From Pseudomonas sp. efr-133-TYG-5 (GTDB lineage: Bacteria; Pseudomonadota; Gammaproteobacteria; Pseudomonadales; Pseudomonadaceae), in the NCBI RefSeq assembly GCF_030209175.1, contig NZ_JARVSM010000002.1, forward strand, positions 124,001-188,000: a DNA stretch of 64,000 nt, in the 5' to 3' direction. The position numbers were made by a program, and so were the translations under genes. Numbering within the stretch: the stretch's first letter is position 1; each line of letters begins with the position of its first letter. The notes beneath the pieces are model-generated. The model did no database searches, was not told the DNA's origin, and saw only the letters and a list, made by a program, of their open reading frames with translations. Below, in pieces: positions 16,845 through 26,224 of the stretch.

Positions 16845-17732
16845 ATGCTATGGAAAAAAGGCCGACGCAGTGACAACGTCGTCGATGCCCGTGGCGATGA
16901 CATGGGGGGTGGCGGCGGCATGCGTTTCGGCGGCGGCAAGGGCCTGAGCCTGGGCGCGATCCTGCTGATCGTCGGCATTGGCTGGATCACCGGCCAGGAC
17001 CCGCTACAGATCCTCGGCCAGCTCACCGGGCAGATGAGCGAGCCAGCGGCCCCTTCTTCGCAGACGCGCCAGGCGCCACCGGCCAACGACGAGCAGGCTG
17101 AATTCGTGCGCTCGATCCTCGGCGATACCGAAGACACCTGGGGCGCGATTTTCCAGCAGGCCGGCCGCCAGTATAAGGATCCGACCCTGGTGCTGTTCAG
17201 CAACCGGGTCAATTCCGCCTGTGGCCTGGCGACGTCCGCGACCGGTCCGTTCTACTGCCCGGCCGACCAGAAGGTCTACCTCGACATGGCGTTCTTCCAG
17301 GAGATGGCGCAACGCTTCAAGGCCGCTGGCGACTTCGCCCAGGCCTACGTGATCGCCCACGAAGTCGGACACCATGTGCAGACCTTGCTCGGCGTCTCGG
17401 CGAAAATTCAGACAGCCCGCCAACAGGGCCGGCAAATGGAAGGTGACGGTGGCTTGCTGGTACGCCAGGAATTGCAGGCCGACTGCCTCGCCGGCGTCTG
17501 GGCCTACAACGCGCAGAAGCGTCTGAACTGGCTGGAACCGGGCGACATCGAGGAAGCCTTGAATGCGGCGAACGCCATCGGTGATGATCGCTTGCAGCAA
17601 CAGGGTCAGGGCCGCGTGGTGCCGGACTCGTTTACCCACGGTACGTCGGCGCAAAGGGTGCGCTGGTTCAAAACCGGATTCGCCCAGGGCCAGGTCGGCC
17701 AGTGCGATACCTTTGCCGCGAAAAACCTGTAA
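16845..17732 (+). CDS. YpfJ-family neutral zinc metallopeptidase
   Basis: 295 residues. A charged, Gly-rich N-terminus (MLWKKGRRSDNVVDARG, then GGGGGMRFGGGKG) is followed by one hydrophobic segment (about 34-50), then a large domain with the zinc motif HEVGH at 172-176 and a downstream acidic residue region (LQADCLAGVWAYNAQ). This is the pattern of the KPN_02809/YpfJ family of membrane-anchored putative peptidases, of unknown substrate. ATG 16845 has SD AGAGGA. The next gene starts directly after its stop, suggesting an operon. Confidence 0.9.
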   Translation: MLWKKGRRSDNVVDARGDDMGGGGGMRFGGGKGLSLGAILLIVGIGWITGQDPLQILGQLTGQMSEPAAPSSQTRQAPPANDEQAEFVRSILGDTEDTWGAIFQQAGRQYKDPTLVLFSNRVNSACGLATSATGPFYCPADQKVYLDMAFFQEMAQRFKAAGDFAQAYVIAHEVGHHVQTLLGVSAKIQTARQQGRQMEGDGGLLVRQELQADCLAGVWAYNAQKRLNWLEPGDIEEALNAANAIGDDRLQQQGQGRVVPDSFTHGTSAQRVRWFKTGFAQGQVGQCDTFAAKNL

Positions 17733-18686
17733 ATGCATAAATGGTGGTTGGCTTTACTGCTGATTGGCAGCACCGCGCACGCCGCCGGCGTCGACGCCAT
17801 CAGCCCCGGGCGCCTGCAACTGCAGGCCGGGGAAATGGCGGTGGGCATCGGCCCGGCGCCGGCGAAAATCGAACGCGTGTTGATCGTCATTCATGGCCGC
17901 TTGCGCAACGCCGAAACCTATCGCAAGAGCGGCGAAAGTGCTGCCGAACTGGCCGGGCAAGCGGCCAACACCCTGGTGATCGCGCCACAGTTTCTCAATG
18001 AAAGCGACGTCACCCTGTATTCGTTGCCCGCCAGCGTACTGCGCTGGAAAGGCAATGAATGGATGGGCGGCGGCTTGTCCACGGGGCCCAATCCGCTGAG
18101 TTCCTACGCGGCGCTCGACGAAATCATCGGCCGCCTCAGCGACCGCAAGCAGTTTCCGGACGTGAAGCAGATTGTCATCTTCGGCCACTCCGGCGGCGGC
18201 CAGGTGGTGCAGCGTTATGCCCTGCTCGCCCGTGAACAGCCGGCGCTGAAGGCCGAGGGCATTCGCTTGCGCTACGTGGTGGCCAATCCGTCGTCCTACG
18301 CCTATTTCAACGAACAGCGGCCAGTGGCGTTCGATCACGCCCAGTGCGCCGGTTTCAATCGCTGGAAGTATGGACTGGTGGACCCGCCGATCTACGCCGC
18401 CGGACAAACGCCGGCGCAGCTTGAAAGCAGTTACATCAAACGCGAAGTGATCTATCTGCTCGGCCAGCAGGACACCGACCCGCAGCACCCGGCGCTGGAC
18501 AAGAGCTGCGCCGCCGAAGCGCAAGGCCCCTATCGGCTGCTGCGCGGAAAAATGTTCTTCAGCTACCTGCTGCGCCGCCATCCCGAGGGCGTCAACCAGC
18601 GGCTGGTCGAAGTGCCCGGCGTCGGGCATAACGGCGATGGCATGCTGACGTCGCCGGAGGGGCAGAAAGCCCTGTTCGATCAATGA
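17733..18686 (+). CDS. Secreted alpha/beta-hydrolase-fold protein
   Basis: 317 residues with a clear signal peptide (MHKWWLALLLIGSTAHAAG, cleavage after about residue 18). The nucleophile elbow is FGHSGGG with Ser153; the early strand-HG motif is VLIVIHGRLRNAE and the likely catalytic His is in PGVGHNGDGM. The general form is that of serine hydrolases acting on esters or amides in the periplasm. Its ATG abuts the YpfJ stop with no spacer. The substrate is unknown. Confidence 0.85.
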   Translation: MHKWWLALLLIGSTAHAAGVDAISPGRLQLQAGEMAVGIGPAPAKIERVLIVIHGRLRNAETYRKSGESAAELAGQAANTLVIAPQFLNESDVTLYSLPASVLRWKGNEWMGGGLSTGPNPLSSYAALDEIIGRLSDRKQFPDVKQIVIFGHSGGGQVVQRYALLAREQPALKAEGIRLRYVVANPSSYAYFNEQRPVAFDHAQCAGFNRWKYGLVDPPIYAAGQTPAQLESSYIKREVIYLLGQQDTDPQHPALDKSCAAEAQGPYRLLRGKMFFSYLLRRHPEGVNQRLVEVPGVGHNGDGMLTSPEGQKALFDQ

Positions 18687-18704
18687 TTTTGCAGTGGCCG
18701 CTCT

Positions 18705-18795
18705 GGCCTCATCGCGGACAAACCCGCGCCCACCGTGACCGCGCTGTGCACAATCACGGCGACCCTGTGGGAGCGGGCTTGCCCGCGAAGGCGCC
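18705..18795. repeat. REP-type inverted pair, tail-to-tail
   Basis: Diverged left arm (CGCGGACAAACCCGCGCCCACC) and canonical right arm (CCTGTGGGAGCGGGCTTGCCCGCGAAG) between the hydrolase gene and the convergent HAD gene. Confidence 0.6.
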
Positions 18796-18815
18796 CCTTC
18801 AGGCGCCTGGAGAAC

Positions 18816-19409
18816 TCAGGCCGACAGCATCCGCCGCAGCTCGAAGCAATCCTGCGCATGCCAGTCGGTCAGCTCCGGCCAGGGATTGTCCGGCAGGTTG
18901 ACCAGCACCGTGCGTGCCCCGGCGGCGCGACCGCAATCGAGGTCGAAGCGGTAATCGCCGACCATCACCATCGCACTGGCCGGCACCGCCCAGGCTTCGG
19001 CGAGTTTCAACAGTCCGCCCGGATGCGGTTTGGGCGGCGCTTCATCACGCCCCAGCACATCGTCCACGGCGAAGCAGTCAGCCAGGCCAATCGCCTCCAG
19101 CGTCACATGCGCCAGCTCGCGGGCATTGCGCGTGAGGATGCCGAGGCGATAACCGCGCCCGTGCAGCTCGCGCACCAGTTCCACCGCGCCGGTGGCCGGG
19201 GTCGAGCCCAGGGCCAGGTCCCGTTCGTGCTCCAGCAGCCACGCATGTTTCGCCGCCGCTTCGTCCGCCGGCAGCGCGGCGAGGTGGGTGAGGATGTCGT
19301 CCTCCGGCGGGATCGCCAACGCCACGCGGATCGCCGCGAAATCATGCACCGCGACCGTCAGGGTGCCGTCCATGTCGAACACCCAGTGCCGCACATCGGC
19401 CAGGCTCAT
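18816..19409 (-). CDS. HAD-family IA hydrolase (phosphoglycolate-phosphatase-like)
   Basis: 197 residues. HAD motif I is VFDMDGTL (Asp12, Asp14), motif II lies in GILTRNARE, motif III is the Lys of APPKPHPGGLL and motif IV is VGDYRFDLDCG. The fold is that of small-molecule phosphatases with a helical cap. ATG 19409 overlaps the tesB stop by 4 bp (ATGA) and was preferred to TTG 19415. Substrate not determinable. Confidence 0.9.
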   Translation of the reverse strand: MSLADVRHWVFDMDGTLTVAVHDFAAIRVALAIPPEDDILTHLAALPADEAAAKHAWLLEHERDLALGSTPATGAVELVRELHGRGYRLGILTRNARELAHVTLEAIGLADCFAVDDVLGRDEAPPKPHPGGLLKLAEAWAVPASAMVMVGDYRFDLDCGRAAGARTVLVNLPDNPWPELTDWHAQDCFELRRMLSA

Positions 19410-20275
19410 GCCCAATCCTTGCGGTGACGGATCAGGCCTTCCTGGGTCACCGACGCCACCAGTTGCCCGGCGCGATTGAACACGCTGCCCCGGGAGAAGC
19501 CCCGGGAGTTACCGGCCCACGGACTGTCCATGGCATAGAGCAGCCAGTCATCGGCGCGCAGGTCATTGTGGAACCACAGGGCGTGGTCGAGGCTGGCGAC
19601 CTGCATGTCCTTCTGCCACACCGACTTGCCGTGCGGCAGCATCGACGTGGTCAGCAGGCCGAAGTCCGAAGCGTACGCCAGCAGGTATTTGTGCAGCGCC
19701 GGGATGTCGGCCAGTGCACCGTCGGCGCGGAACCACACGTACTTGACCGGATCCGCCGGCTGCGGGTTGTACGGGTCCTTTTCGGTCACCGGCCGGACTT
19801 CGATCGGTTTCGGGCAGAGCAGTTTTTCGCGCATGTGCTCAGGGATCAGGTGCGCGCGCTGCTGGGTCAGTTCCAGCTCCGACGGCAGGTTCTCCGGACC
19901 GACCACTTGCGGCATCTGGCTCTGGTGCTCGAAGCCTGCTTCGTCGTACTGGAACGAGGCGCTGCAGGTGAAAATCGGGTGGCCCTTCTGGATCGCCGTC
20001 ACGCGCCGGGTGCTGAAACTGCCGCCGTCGCGCACGCGGTCGACCGAGTACACCACGGGCAACTTGGCGTCGCCCGGACGCAGGAAATAACCGTGCATCG
20101 AGTGCACATGGCGCGCCTCCTCCACGGTCTGACTGGCCGCCGACAGCGACTGGCCGAGGACCTGGCCGCCGAACAACTGGCGGAACCCCAGGTCCTGGCT
20201 ACGCCCACGGAACAGGTTTTCCTCGATCGGCTCGAGGGTCAGCAGATCCACCAGATCTTCCAGCACTTGGCTCAT
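19406..20275 (-). CDS. tesB: Acyl-CoA thioesterase II
   Basis: 289 residues, matching TesB (about 286). Double hotdog fold: N-terminal half with FGGQVLGQSLSAASQTV and MHGYFLRPGD, C-terminal half with SLDHALWFHNDLRADDWLLY and the closing segment SRGFSRGSVFNRAGQLVASV. TesB hydrolyses medium- and long-chain acyl-CoAs in the cytosol. ATG 20275 has SD GAGGAG. It is translationally coupled to the HAD phosphatase downstream. Confidence 0.95.
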   Translation of the reverse strand: MSQVLEDLVDLLTLEPIEENLFRGRSQDLGFRQLFGGQVLGQSLSAASQTVEEARHVHSMHGYFLRPGDAKLPVVYSVDRVRDGGSFSTRRVTAIQKGHPIFTCSASFQYDEAGFEHQSQMPQVVGPENLPSELELTQQRAHLIPEHMREKLLCPKPIEVRPVTEKDPYNPQPADPVKYVWFRADGALADIPALHKYLLAYASDFGLLTTSMLPHGKSVWQKDMQVASLDHALWFHNDLRADDWLLYAMDSPWAGNSRGFSRGSVFNRAGQLVASVTQEGLIRHRKDWA

Positions 20276-20380
20276 TCAGACTCTCCTCACACAAAGCAAT
20301 GCCGCGCAGTCTTGGCTGCGGCGGGCGATTCAGGTTCTGGCGCGGGCCACTATGGCGCCATTGTAAACGTCCGGGTCTGC

Positions 20381-20950
20381 TTATCCATGCAAGGTTTGCA
20401 GCCACTGCTCGCGGCTGATGCGGTACAGCACGTGGCGGCGCAACGGGTGGTCGACGGCCAGTTTCGGGTGATCGAAATCATCGGCCGGATCGTGCTGCAT
20501 GCCGATGGCCTGCATGACCTTTTCCGACGGCAGATTGCTCTGCGCCGTGAAGGACACGATTTCGCTCAGGGCCAGCCGATCGAAACCTGCGCGCAACGCG
20601 GTCCACGCCGCTTCGCTGGCGTAGCCCAGGCCCCAGTGCTCCCTGGCCAGGCGCCAGCCGATCTCCACGGCCGGGGTGAACGGCGCATCGAAGCCGACCA
20701 CGCCAAGCCCGGTGAAGCCGATGAACTGGCCGCTGTCCTTACGCTCCAGCGCCCACAGGCCGTAACCGTGCTCGGCGAAATGGCCGCGCACGCGGCCGAT
20801 CACCGAAGCGCTTTCCAGGCGACTCAAGGGTGCCGGAAAGTAACGCATCACCTGCGGATCGGCGCACATCGCGGCAAATGTCGGCAAATCGTCGTCCTGC
20901 CATTGGCGCATCAGCAGCCTTGCGCTTTCCAGCTCGAGAATCGGCTCCAT
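20381..20950 (-). CDS. GNAT N-acetyltransferase, RimJ/RimL type
   Basis: 189 residues. Begins LELESARLLMRQWQDDDLP, typical of RimJ/RimL-like acetyltransferases; the acetyl-CoA site is EIGWRLAREHWGLGYASEA and the later strand pattern is EIVSFTAQSNLPSEKVMQAIGM. Acceptor unknown; relatives acetylate ribosomal proteins, amino acids or antibiotics. SD GAGGAGC before ATG 20950. Divergent from the deacetylase-like gene by 90 bp. Confidence 0.9.
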   Translation of the reverse strand: MEPILELESARLLMRQWQDDDLPTFAAMCADPQVMRYFPAPLSRLESASVIGRVRGHFAEHGYGLWALERKDSGQFIGFTGLGVVGFDAPFTPAVEIGWRLAREHWGLGYASEAAWTALRAGFDRLALSEIVSFTAQSNLPSEKVMQAIGMQHDPADDFDHPKLAVDHPLRRHVLYRISREQWLQTLHG

Positions 20951-21040
20951 CGTGCTCCTCCATTTCCATGCCGCAAGTCTACATCGCTGGTAGGATCGTA
21001 AACGCTGTCCTGCGTTCCTATTCCTGCATTCTTATACGAA

Positions 21041-21967
21041 ATGACCATGCCACTGCCGCTGATCTACCACGAAGACTACAGCCCCGAGTTTCCGCCGGAT
21101 CACCGCTTTCCGATGGACAAGTTCCGTCTGCTGCGCGATCACCTGGTGGACAGCGGGCTGACCCGCGACGCCGACCTGCTGCGCCCGCAGATCTGTCCGA
21201 ACGACATCCTTGCCCTCGCCCATGACCGTAGCTATATCGAACGCTACATGAGTGGCGAGTTGTCCCGCGAAGACCAGCGGCGCCTCGGCCTGCCGTGGAA
21301 CGAAGCGCTGGCCCGGCGCACCGTACGTGCGGTCGGCGGTTCGCTGCTCGCCGCCGAACAGGCGCTGGAGCATGGCCTGGCCTGTCACCTGGCCGGCGGC
21401 ACCCATCATGCGCATTACGACTACCCGGCCGGCTTCTGCATCTTCAATGACCTGGCGATCATCAGCCACTACCTGCTGCAAAGCGGGCGGGTCAACCGGG
21501 TGCTGATCTTCGATTGCGATGTGCATCAGGGCGACGGCACCGCGCGCATCCTGCAGGACACGCCGGAGGCGATTACCGTTTCCCTGCACTGCGAAAAGAA
21601 TTTTCCTGCACGCAAGGCCGAAAGCGACTGGGACATCCCTCTGCCCAAGGACATGGGCGATGCCGATTACCTGCGGGTGGTCGACGATGCGCTGAATTAC
21701 CTGCTGCCGCTGTATCAACCGGACCTGGTGCTGTACGACGCCGGCGTCGATGTGCACAAGGACGACGCCCTCGGTTACCTGCAACTGACCGACGCCGGCG
21801 TCGCCGCCCGCGACGAAAGCGTGATGCGCCATTGCCTGGGCCGCGACATCCCGGTGGTCGGCGTGATCGGTGGCGGCTACAGCAAGGACCGCCAGGCCCT
21901 CGCCCGTCGCCACGGCATTCTCCATCACAGTGCGCAACGGGTCTGGCAGTCATCCGGTTGTCATTGA
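21041..21967 (+). CDS. Histone-deacetylase-superfamily protein
   Basis: 308 residues. The active-site features of class II/IV-like bacterial deacetylases are present: GGTHHAHYDYPAGFCIFNDLA (His pair), FDCDVHQGDGTA (zinc Asp and His) and LVLYDAGVDVHKDDALG (second zinc Asp). Such enzymes remove acetyl groups from amines such as acetylpolyamines or lysines; the bacterial substrate is not clear. ATG 21041 (ATG 21047 possible). Faces the GNAT acetyltransferase divergently, an opposing-activity pairing that may be accidental. Confidence 0.9.
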   Translation: MTMPLPLIYHEDYSPEFPPDHRFPMDKFRLLRDHLVDSGLTRDADLLRPQICPNDILALAHDRSYIERYMSGELSREDQRRLGLPWNEALARRTVRAVGGSLLAAEQALEHGLACHLAGGTHHAHYDYPAGFCIFNDLAIISHYLLQSGRVNRVLIFDCDVHQGDGTARILQDTPEAITVSLHCEKNFPARKAESDWDIPLPKDMGDADYLRVVDDALNYLLPLYQPDLVLYDAGVDVHKDDALGYLQLTDAGVAARDESVMRHCLGRDIPVVGVIGGGYSKDRQALARRHGILHHSAQRVWQSSGCH

Positions 21968-22102
21968 ATTGTGCTGCGTTACCCACAATCGCTGTGGAAC
22001 GGCCTGTGGATAACCTGAGCGAAAGGGACTACAAGCCACAGTGAACAGGGTGTACAGAGCGATGGTTATTTTTTAACCAGACATCCCACCCAGCATGCTT
22101 TC

Positions 22103-22198
22103 CCTGTGGGAGCGAGTCTGCTCGCGAAAGCGCTGGGTCAGTCACTACTATGCCGAAAGGTGCCGACGTCTTCGCGAGCAGGCTCGCTCCCCCACAGG
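22103..22198. repeat. REP-type inverted repeat pair
   Basis: CCTGTGGGAGCGAGTCTGCTCGCGAA ... TTCGCGAGCAGGCTCGCTCCCCCACAGG between the deacetylase and flavoprotein genes, which are co-directional. Confidence 0.85.
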
Positions 22199-22263
22199 AA
22201 TCTCCGAGAGTGAAGCGGGCTGTTAGAATGCGCGCCTTATTCCGCCATACCGCAGCGCACGCC

Positions 22264-23511
22264 ATGACCCAGACTTCCGCCCCCGACTCCGCTCACATCG
22301 CCATCATCGGTGGCGGCCCCGCCGGCCTGATGGCCGCCGAAGTGCTGAGCCAGGCCGGAATCCGCGTCGACCTCTATGACGGCATGCCTTCGGTAGGCCG
22401 CAAGTTCCTCCTGGCCGGGGTCGGCGGCATGAACATCACGCATTCGGAAGCGTACCCGGCGTTTCTCGCGCGCTACGCCGAGCGCGCCCCGCAGATCGCC
22501 CCGCTGCTGCGCGCCTTCGATGCCGATGCGCTGTGCCGCTGGATTCACGACCTCGGCATCGAGACCTTCATCGGCAGCTCCGGCCGGGTGTTCCCCACCG
22601 ACATGAAAGCCGCGCCGCTGCTGCGCGCCTGGCTCAAGCGCCTGCGTGACAGCGGCGTGGTTATCCACACCCGCCACCGCTGGCTGGGCTGGGACGAACA
22701 CGGTGCGCTGCGCATCGCCAGCCCCGACGGTGAAATGACCCGCACACCGGACGCCACCCTGCTTGCCCTCGGCGGCGGCAGCTGGTCGCGGCTGGGTTCG
22801 GACGGCGCCTGGATGTTGCCACTGGAGCAAAAAGGCGTAGGACTGGCGCCACTGCAACCGAGCAATTGCGGCTTCGAGGTGCAGGCCTGGAGTGAATTGC
22901 TTGTGAGCAAATTCGCCGGCGCACCGCTGAAAAATATCGCCATCGGCCTGAACGACGACATCCCGCGCCTGGGCGAATGCGTGATCACCGCGACCGGCAT
23001 CGAGGGCAGCCTGATCTACGCCCTGTCGGCGCCGATTCGCGAGGCGATCAACCGGCATGGCCAGGCGACGATCCATCTCGATCTGCTGCCGGGCCGGCCT
23101 GTGGATAAATTGCAGGCAGCGTTGAGCAAGCCCCGCGGCTCGCGCTCGATGGCCAAGCATCTGCACAGTCAGCTCGGGATCGACGGGGTCAAAGCGGCAC
23201 TGTTGCGCGAACTCAGCGACGCCGCCACGTTTGCCGATCCGGCACTGCTGGCCCGGGCGATCAAGGCCTTGCCGCTGACGCTGGTGAAAACCCGACCGCT
23301 GGACGAAGCGATCAGCAGTGCCGGCGGCGTGACGTTCGAGGCAATGGATGAGCGCCTGATGCTCAAGGCGTTGCCGGGAGTGTTTTGCGCAGGGGAGATG
23401 CTGGATTGGGAAGCGCCGACGGGGGGGTATTTGCTGACGGCGTGTTTTGCCAGCGGGCGGGCGGCGGGGTTGGGGATGCTGAACTGGCTCAAGTCCGCGG
23501 GGCGTGCCTGA
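22264..23511 (+). CDS. BaiN/YhiN-type FAD-dependent oxidoreductase (PP_4765 family)
   Basis: 415 residues. N-terminal dinucleotide motif IAIIGGGPAGLMAAE, then the family-typical GRKFLLAGVGGMNITHSE and FIGSSGRVFPTDMKAAPLL. The C-terminus has GGVTFEAMDERLMLKALPG and GEMLDWEAPTGGYLLTACF. These are shared with the HI0933/BaiN flavoproteins; the physiological reaction is not established for this subfamily. ATG 22264 is just before the dinucleotide fold; the upstream frame runs through a REP element and is not coding. Confidence 0.9.
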   Translation: MTQTSAPDSAHIAIIGGGPAGLMAAEVLSQAGIRVDLYDGMPSVGRKFLLAGVGGMNITHSEAYPAFLARYAERAPQIAPLLRAFDADALCRWIHDLGIETFIGSSGRVFPTDMKAAPLLRAWLKRLRDSGVVIHTRHRWLGWDEHGALRIASPDGEMTRTPDATLLALGGGSWSRLGSDGAWMLPLEQKGVGLAPLQPSNCGFEVQAWSELLVSKFAGAPLKNIAIGLNDDIPRLGECVITATGIEGSLIYALSAPIREAINRHGQATIHLDLLPGRPVDKLQAALSKPRGSRSMAKHLHSQLGIDGVKAALLRELSDAATFADPALLARAIKALPLTLVKTRPLDEAISSAGGVTFEAMDERLMLKALPGVFCAGEMLDWEAPTGGYLLTACFASGRAAGLGMLNWLKSAGRA

Positions 23512-23706
23512 ACCCTCTCCCTAGCCCTTCCCGAGGGCGAGGGGGCCGACCGCGGTGTCTGGCTTCATGCATCGACCTGAACAACCAAGTCGATTTTGCA
23601 TTCATCGATCAAGTGCTTTTCAAGTCTTGAGGTCGACTCGGTATTCCAGGCCGGCGTAACTCGCCAAAACAACTCGATCAGTCCCCTCTCCCTCCGGGAG
23701 AGGGGC
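23512..23706. repeat. Probable CTCTCCC-bounded intergenic repeat element
   Basis: The 200-bp gap between the flavoprotein and rhlE is bounded on the left by ACCCTCTCCCTAGCCCTTCCC (imperfect hairpin with CGAGGGCGAGGGGG) and on the right by a perfect hairpin, CCCCTCTCCC-TCC-GGGAGAGGGG. The interior includes ACCGCGGTGTCTGG. I recall similar CTCTCCC-bounded repeats in many fluorescens-group intergenic regions. No protein is encoded. Confidence 0.55.
23683..23705. terminator. 10-bp perfect hairpin at rhlE 3' end
   Basis: CCCCTCTCCC / GGGAGAGGGG with a 3-nt loop, 10 bp beyond the rhlE stop. No T-tract; it may act as an mRNA-end stabiliser or weak terminator for both converging genes. Confidence 0.45.
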
Positions 23707-23714
23707 TCTGACCG

Positions 23715-25055
23715 TCAAGGCTTGCGCTTGCGCGGCCCGGTGTTGAACACCGGCACTTTGCGCACAGGCTTGATCGCCACTTCCGGCGCCGGGGTGTCGC
23801 CGCTGTCGACCCAGCGGCCCAGGTTGCGCTTGCCGCCACCGCCGCCCGAGGTTTTCGGTTTCTTCGGTTTCTTCGGCTTCTTGATCACCTGGCCACTGGC
23901 ATCGGTGTCCGGCACGCGGTGCTCGGGTTCGAAGTCGGGTTCGTTCTGCCGCTTCAGCGTCTGGCGCGTGAGCATTTCGATCGCCGACAGCAGATTCACT
24001 TCATCGGCGCACACCAGCGAAATCGCTTCGCCGGTCGAACCCGCGCGGCCGGTTCGGCCGATGCGGTGGATGTAATCCTCGGCGACGATCGGCAGGTCGA
24101 AGTTGACCACCAGCGGCAGGTCTTCGATATCCAGGCCACGGGCCGCGACGTCGGTGGCCACCAGGATCTGCACTTCGCTGAGCTTGAACCGATCCAGCGC
24201 ACGCTGGCGCGTGGCCTGCGGTTTGTCGCCATGGATGCCGTCGGCATTCACGCCCAGGCCCTGGAGTTTTTCCACCAGCGCATCCACGCCATTGCGGGTC
24301 TTGGCGAATACCAGCACCTGCTGCCACTTGTTCTTGCGCATCAGGTGCACGAACAGTTCCGGCTTGCGCTTCTTGTCCACCGTCACCACCCACTGCTTGA
24401 CGGTGTTGGCGGCGACGTTGCGCGGGCTGACTTCGATGCTCAGCGGATCGTTGAGCATCTGCCCAGCCAGCATACGGATGTCGTCGGAGAAGGTCGCGGA
24501 GAACAGCAGCGTCTGGCGCTTCTTCGGCAACGCGCGGTAAATGTTCGCCAGCTCTTCGGAGAAGCCGAGGTCGAGCATGCGATCCGCTTCGTCCAGCACC
24601 AGAGTCTGCAACTGGTTGAACTTCAGCGCGTTCTGGCGGAACAGGTCGAGCAGGCGCCCCGGGGTCGCCACCAGCACATCGACACCACCGCGCAGCTTCA
24701 TCATCTGCGGATTGATGCTGACGCCGCCGTATACCGCGTAGGTGCGCAGCGGCAGGTTTTCGGCGTACTGGCGCACGGCTTCGTGGACTTGCTCGGCGAG
24801 TTCGCGGGTCGGCACCAGAATCAGCGCGCGCACCGAGTTGGCGGCGACTTTCGGCCCTTCCATGGCCAGCAACTGCAACAGCGGCAAGGCAAAACCGGCA
24901 GTCTTGCCGGTGCCGGTCTGGGCCGCGGCCATCAGGTCGCGACCGGCCAGCACCGCCGGAATGGCTTGCGCCTGGACCGGCGTCGGGGTCTGGTAGCCGA
25001 GCGTCTCGAGGGAGCGCAGCAAGGGTTCGATCAGGCCAAGGGTGGCGAAAGTCAT
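23715..25055 (-). CDS. rhlE: DEAD-box ATP-dependent RNA helicase RhlE
   Basis: 446 residues. All core motifs are visible: Walker [10 protein letters not shown] (44-52), PTRELA, TPGRL, DEAD ([13 protein letters not shown]), [17 protein letters not shown] and [10 protein letters not shown]. The C-terminus is basic with a [10 protein letters not shown] run and GGGGGKR, as in RhlE proteins that bind RNA with a disordered tail. The family acts in ribosome assembly and mRNA turnover. ATG 25055 ([16 protein letters not shown]) matches the family start; a 12-codon extension upstream lacks an SD. Confidence 0.95.
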   Translation of the reverse strand: MTFATLGLIEPLLRSLETLGYQTPTPVQAQAIPAVLAGRDLMAAAQTGTGKTAGFALPLLQLLAMEGPKVAANSVRALILVPTRELAEQVHEAVRQYAENLPLRTYAVYGGVSINPQMMKLRGGVDVLVATPGRLLDLFRQNALKFNQLQTLVLDEADRMLDLGFSEELANIYRALPKKRQTLLFSATFSDDIRMLAGQMLNDPLSIEVSPRNVAANTVKQWVVTVDKKRKPELFVHLMRKNKWQQVLVFAKTRNGVDALVEKLQGLGVNADGIHGDKPQATRQRALDRFKLSEVQILVATDVAARGLDIEDLPLVVNFDLPIVAEDYIHRIGRTGRAGSTGEAISLVCADEVNLLSAIEMLTRQTLKRQNEPDFEPEHRVPDTDASGQVIKKPKKPKKPKTSGGGGGKRNLGRWVDSGDTPAPEVAIKPVRKVPVFNTGPRKRKP

Positions 25056-25120
25056 GGGAGTACCGTAGGAAAATTCAGCGCAGTTGTGCAAAACGAGTGT
25101 GCAATGCCGCGCAGTTTACC

Positions 25121-26062
25121 CTAATTCACACGCGATTCTGTGGGCATGGGCAGGGGCGTCGACGCCGCGACGGGCGGTGGCGGTGCCCGCCGCCATTGCG
25201 GCAGACCGATCAACACCACCGCGCTGATGATCACCAGCATCGCCAGGGCTTCCTCGATACCGATGGTCTCGCCGACAAACACGATGCCGAGCAACACCGC
25301 CACCGCGGGGTTGACGTAGGCATAACTGGTAGCGGCCGCCGGGCGCACATGCTTGAGCAGGTACATGTAGGCGTTGAAGGCGATGATCGAGCCGAAGCCG
25401 ATCAGGTACGCCAGCGCCAGCCAGCCTTCCAGCGGAGGCATGGCTGGCAGGTGTTCGCCGCTCAGCGTGCTGCCGATCAGCAGGACCACGCCGCCGACCA
25501 GCATTTCCACGGCACTGGCCATGGCGCCCTGGGGCAACGGCAGATGCTTGCTCCACACCGAACCGAACGCCCAGGTCGCCGCCGCGAAGATCAGCAACGC
25601 CGCGCCCAGCGGACTCGATTGCAGGTTGGAGCCCATGTTGAGCATGGCGATGCCGATAATCCCCAACGCCACCCCGGCCCATTCGAGACGGGTATTGCGC
25701 GCACCCCAGAAATAGCCGAACAGCAAGGTGAACAGCGGCACCGTCGCCACCGCCAGCGCGGCCACGCCGGAAGCCACGCCGGTGTGCTCGGCGACGCTCA
25801 CCGCGCCGTTGCCGAAACTCAGCAGCAGAATGCCGATGATCCCCGCCGCTTTCCACTGGGCCCAGGTCGGCGCCGGCGCTCCGCGCCAGCGCAGGAAGGC
25901 ATACATCAGGCTGCCGGCAATCACGAAGCGCACCCCGCCGAGCATCAGCGGCGGCCAGTATTCGACGCCGATGCGGATCACCAGATAGGTCGACCCCCAA
26001 ATCACGTACAACGCAAAAAACGCAGCGATCAACGGTAGGGAAAAACGGCGGAGACCAGACAT
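25121..26062 (-). CDS. EamA-family exporter (YedA-like)
   Basis: 313 residues with ten predicted helices in two EamA repeats (opening LPLIAAFFALYVIWGSTYLVIRIGV; second half TYAYVNPAVAVLLG-like segment at ATSYAYVNPAVAVLLGI). YedA/RhtA-like members export amino acids or metabolites. Divergent from the Lrp gene with 162 bp between them, a layout common for Lrp-controlled amino-acid exporters; control of this gene by that regulator is inferred. The C-terminal tail is Pro-rich. Confidence 0.88.
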   Translation of the reverse strand: MSGLRRFSLPLIAAFFALYVIWGSTYLVIRIGVEYWPPLMLGGVRFVIAGSLMYAFLRWRGAPAPTWAQWKAAGIIGILLLSFGNGAVSVAEHTGVASGVAALAVATVPLFTLLFGYFWGARNTRLEWAGVALGIIGIAMLNMGSNLQSSPLGAALLIFAAATWAFGSVWSKHLPLPQGAMASAVEMLVGGVVLLIGSTLSGEHLPAMPPLEGWLALAYLIGFGSIIAFNAYMYLLKHVRPAAATSYAYVNPAVAVLLGIVFVGETIGIEEALAMLVIISAVVLIGLPQWRRAPPPPVAASTPLPMPTESRVN

Positions 26063-26224
26063 GGGCAGCTCGAAGTCAAAGGCAGGGGATTGGCTATTCT
26101 AGAAAGGCCGCCAGCTAAAAATAAGTTACAAAACCTGTTTATCGCGCCGGTACACTTTGGAAAACACGGAGATCGCCGGGCTTAACCGCGATTTCGAAAG
26201 TTTGGCATTTTCAGGAAGTTTCCC

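Noticed and set aside
22150..22263. N-terminal extension of the BaiN-like flavoprotein
   Set aside because: The open frame upstream of 22264 runs through a REP element and adds 38 residues before the conserved dinucleotide fold.
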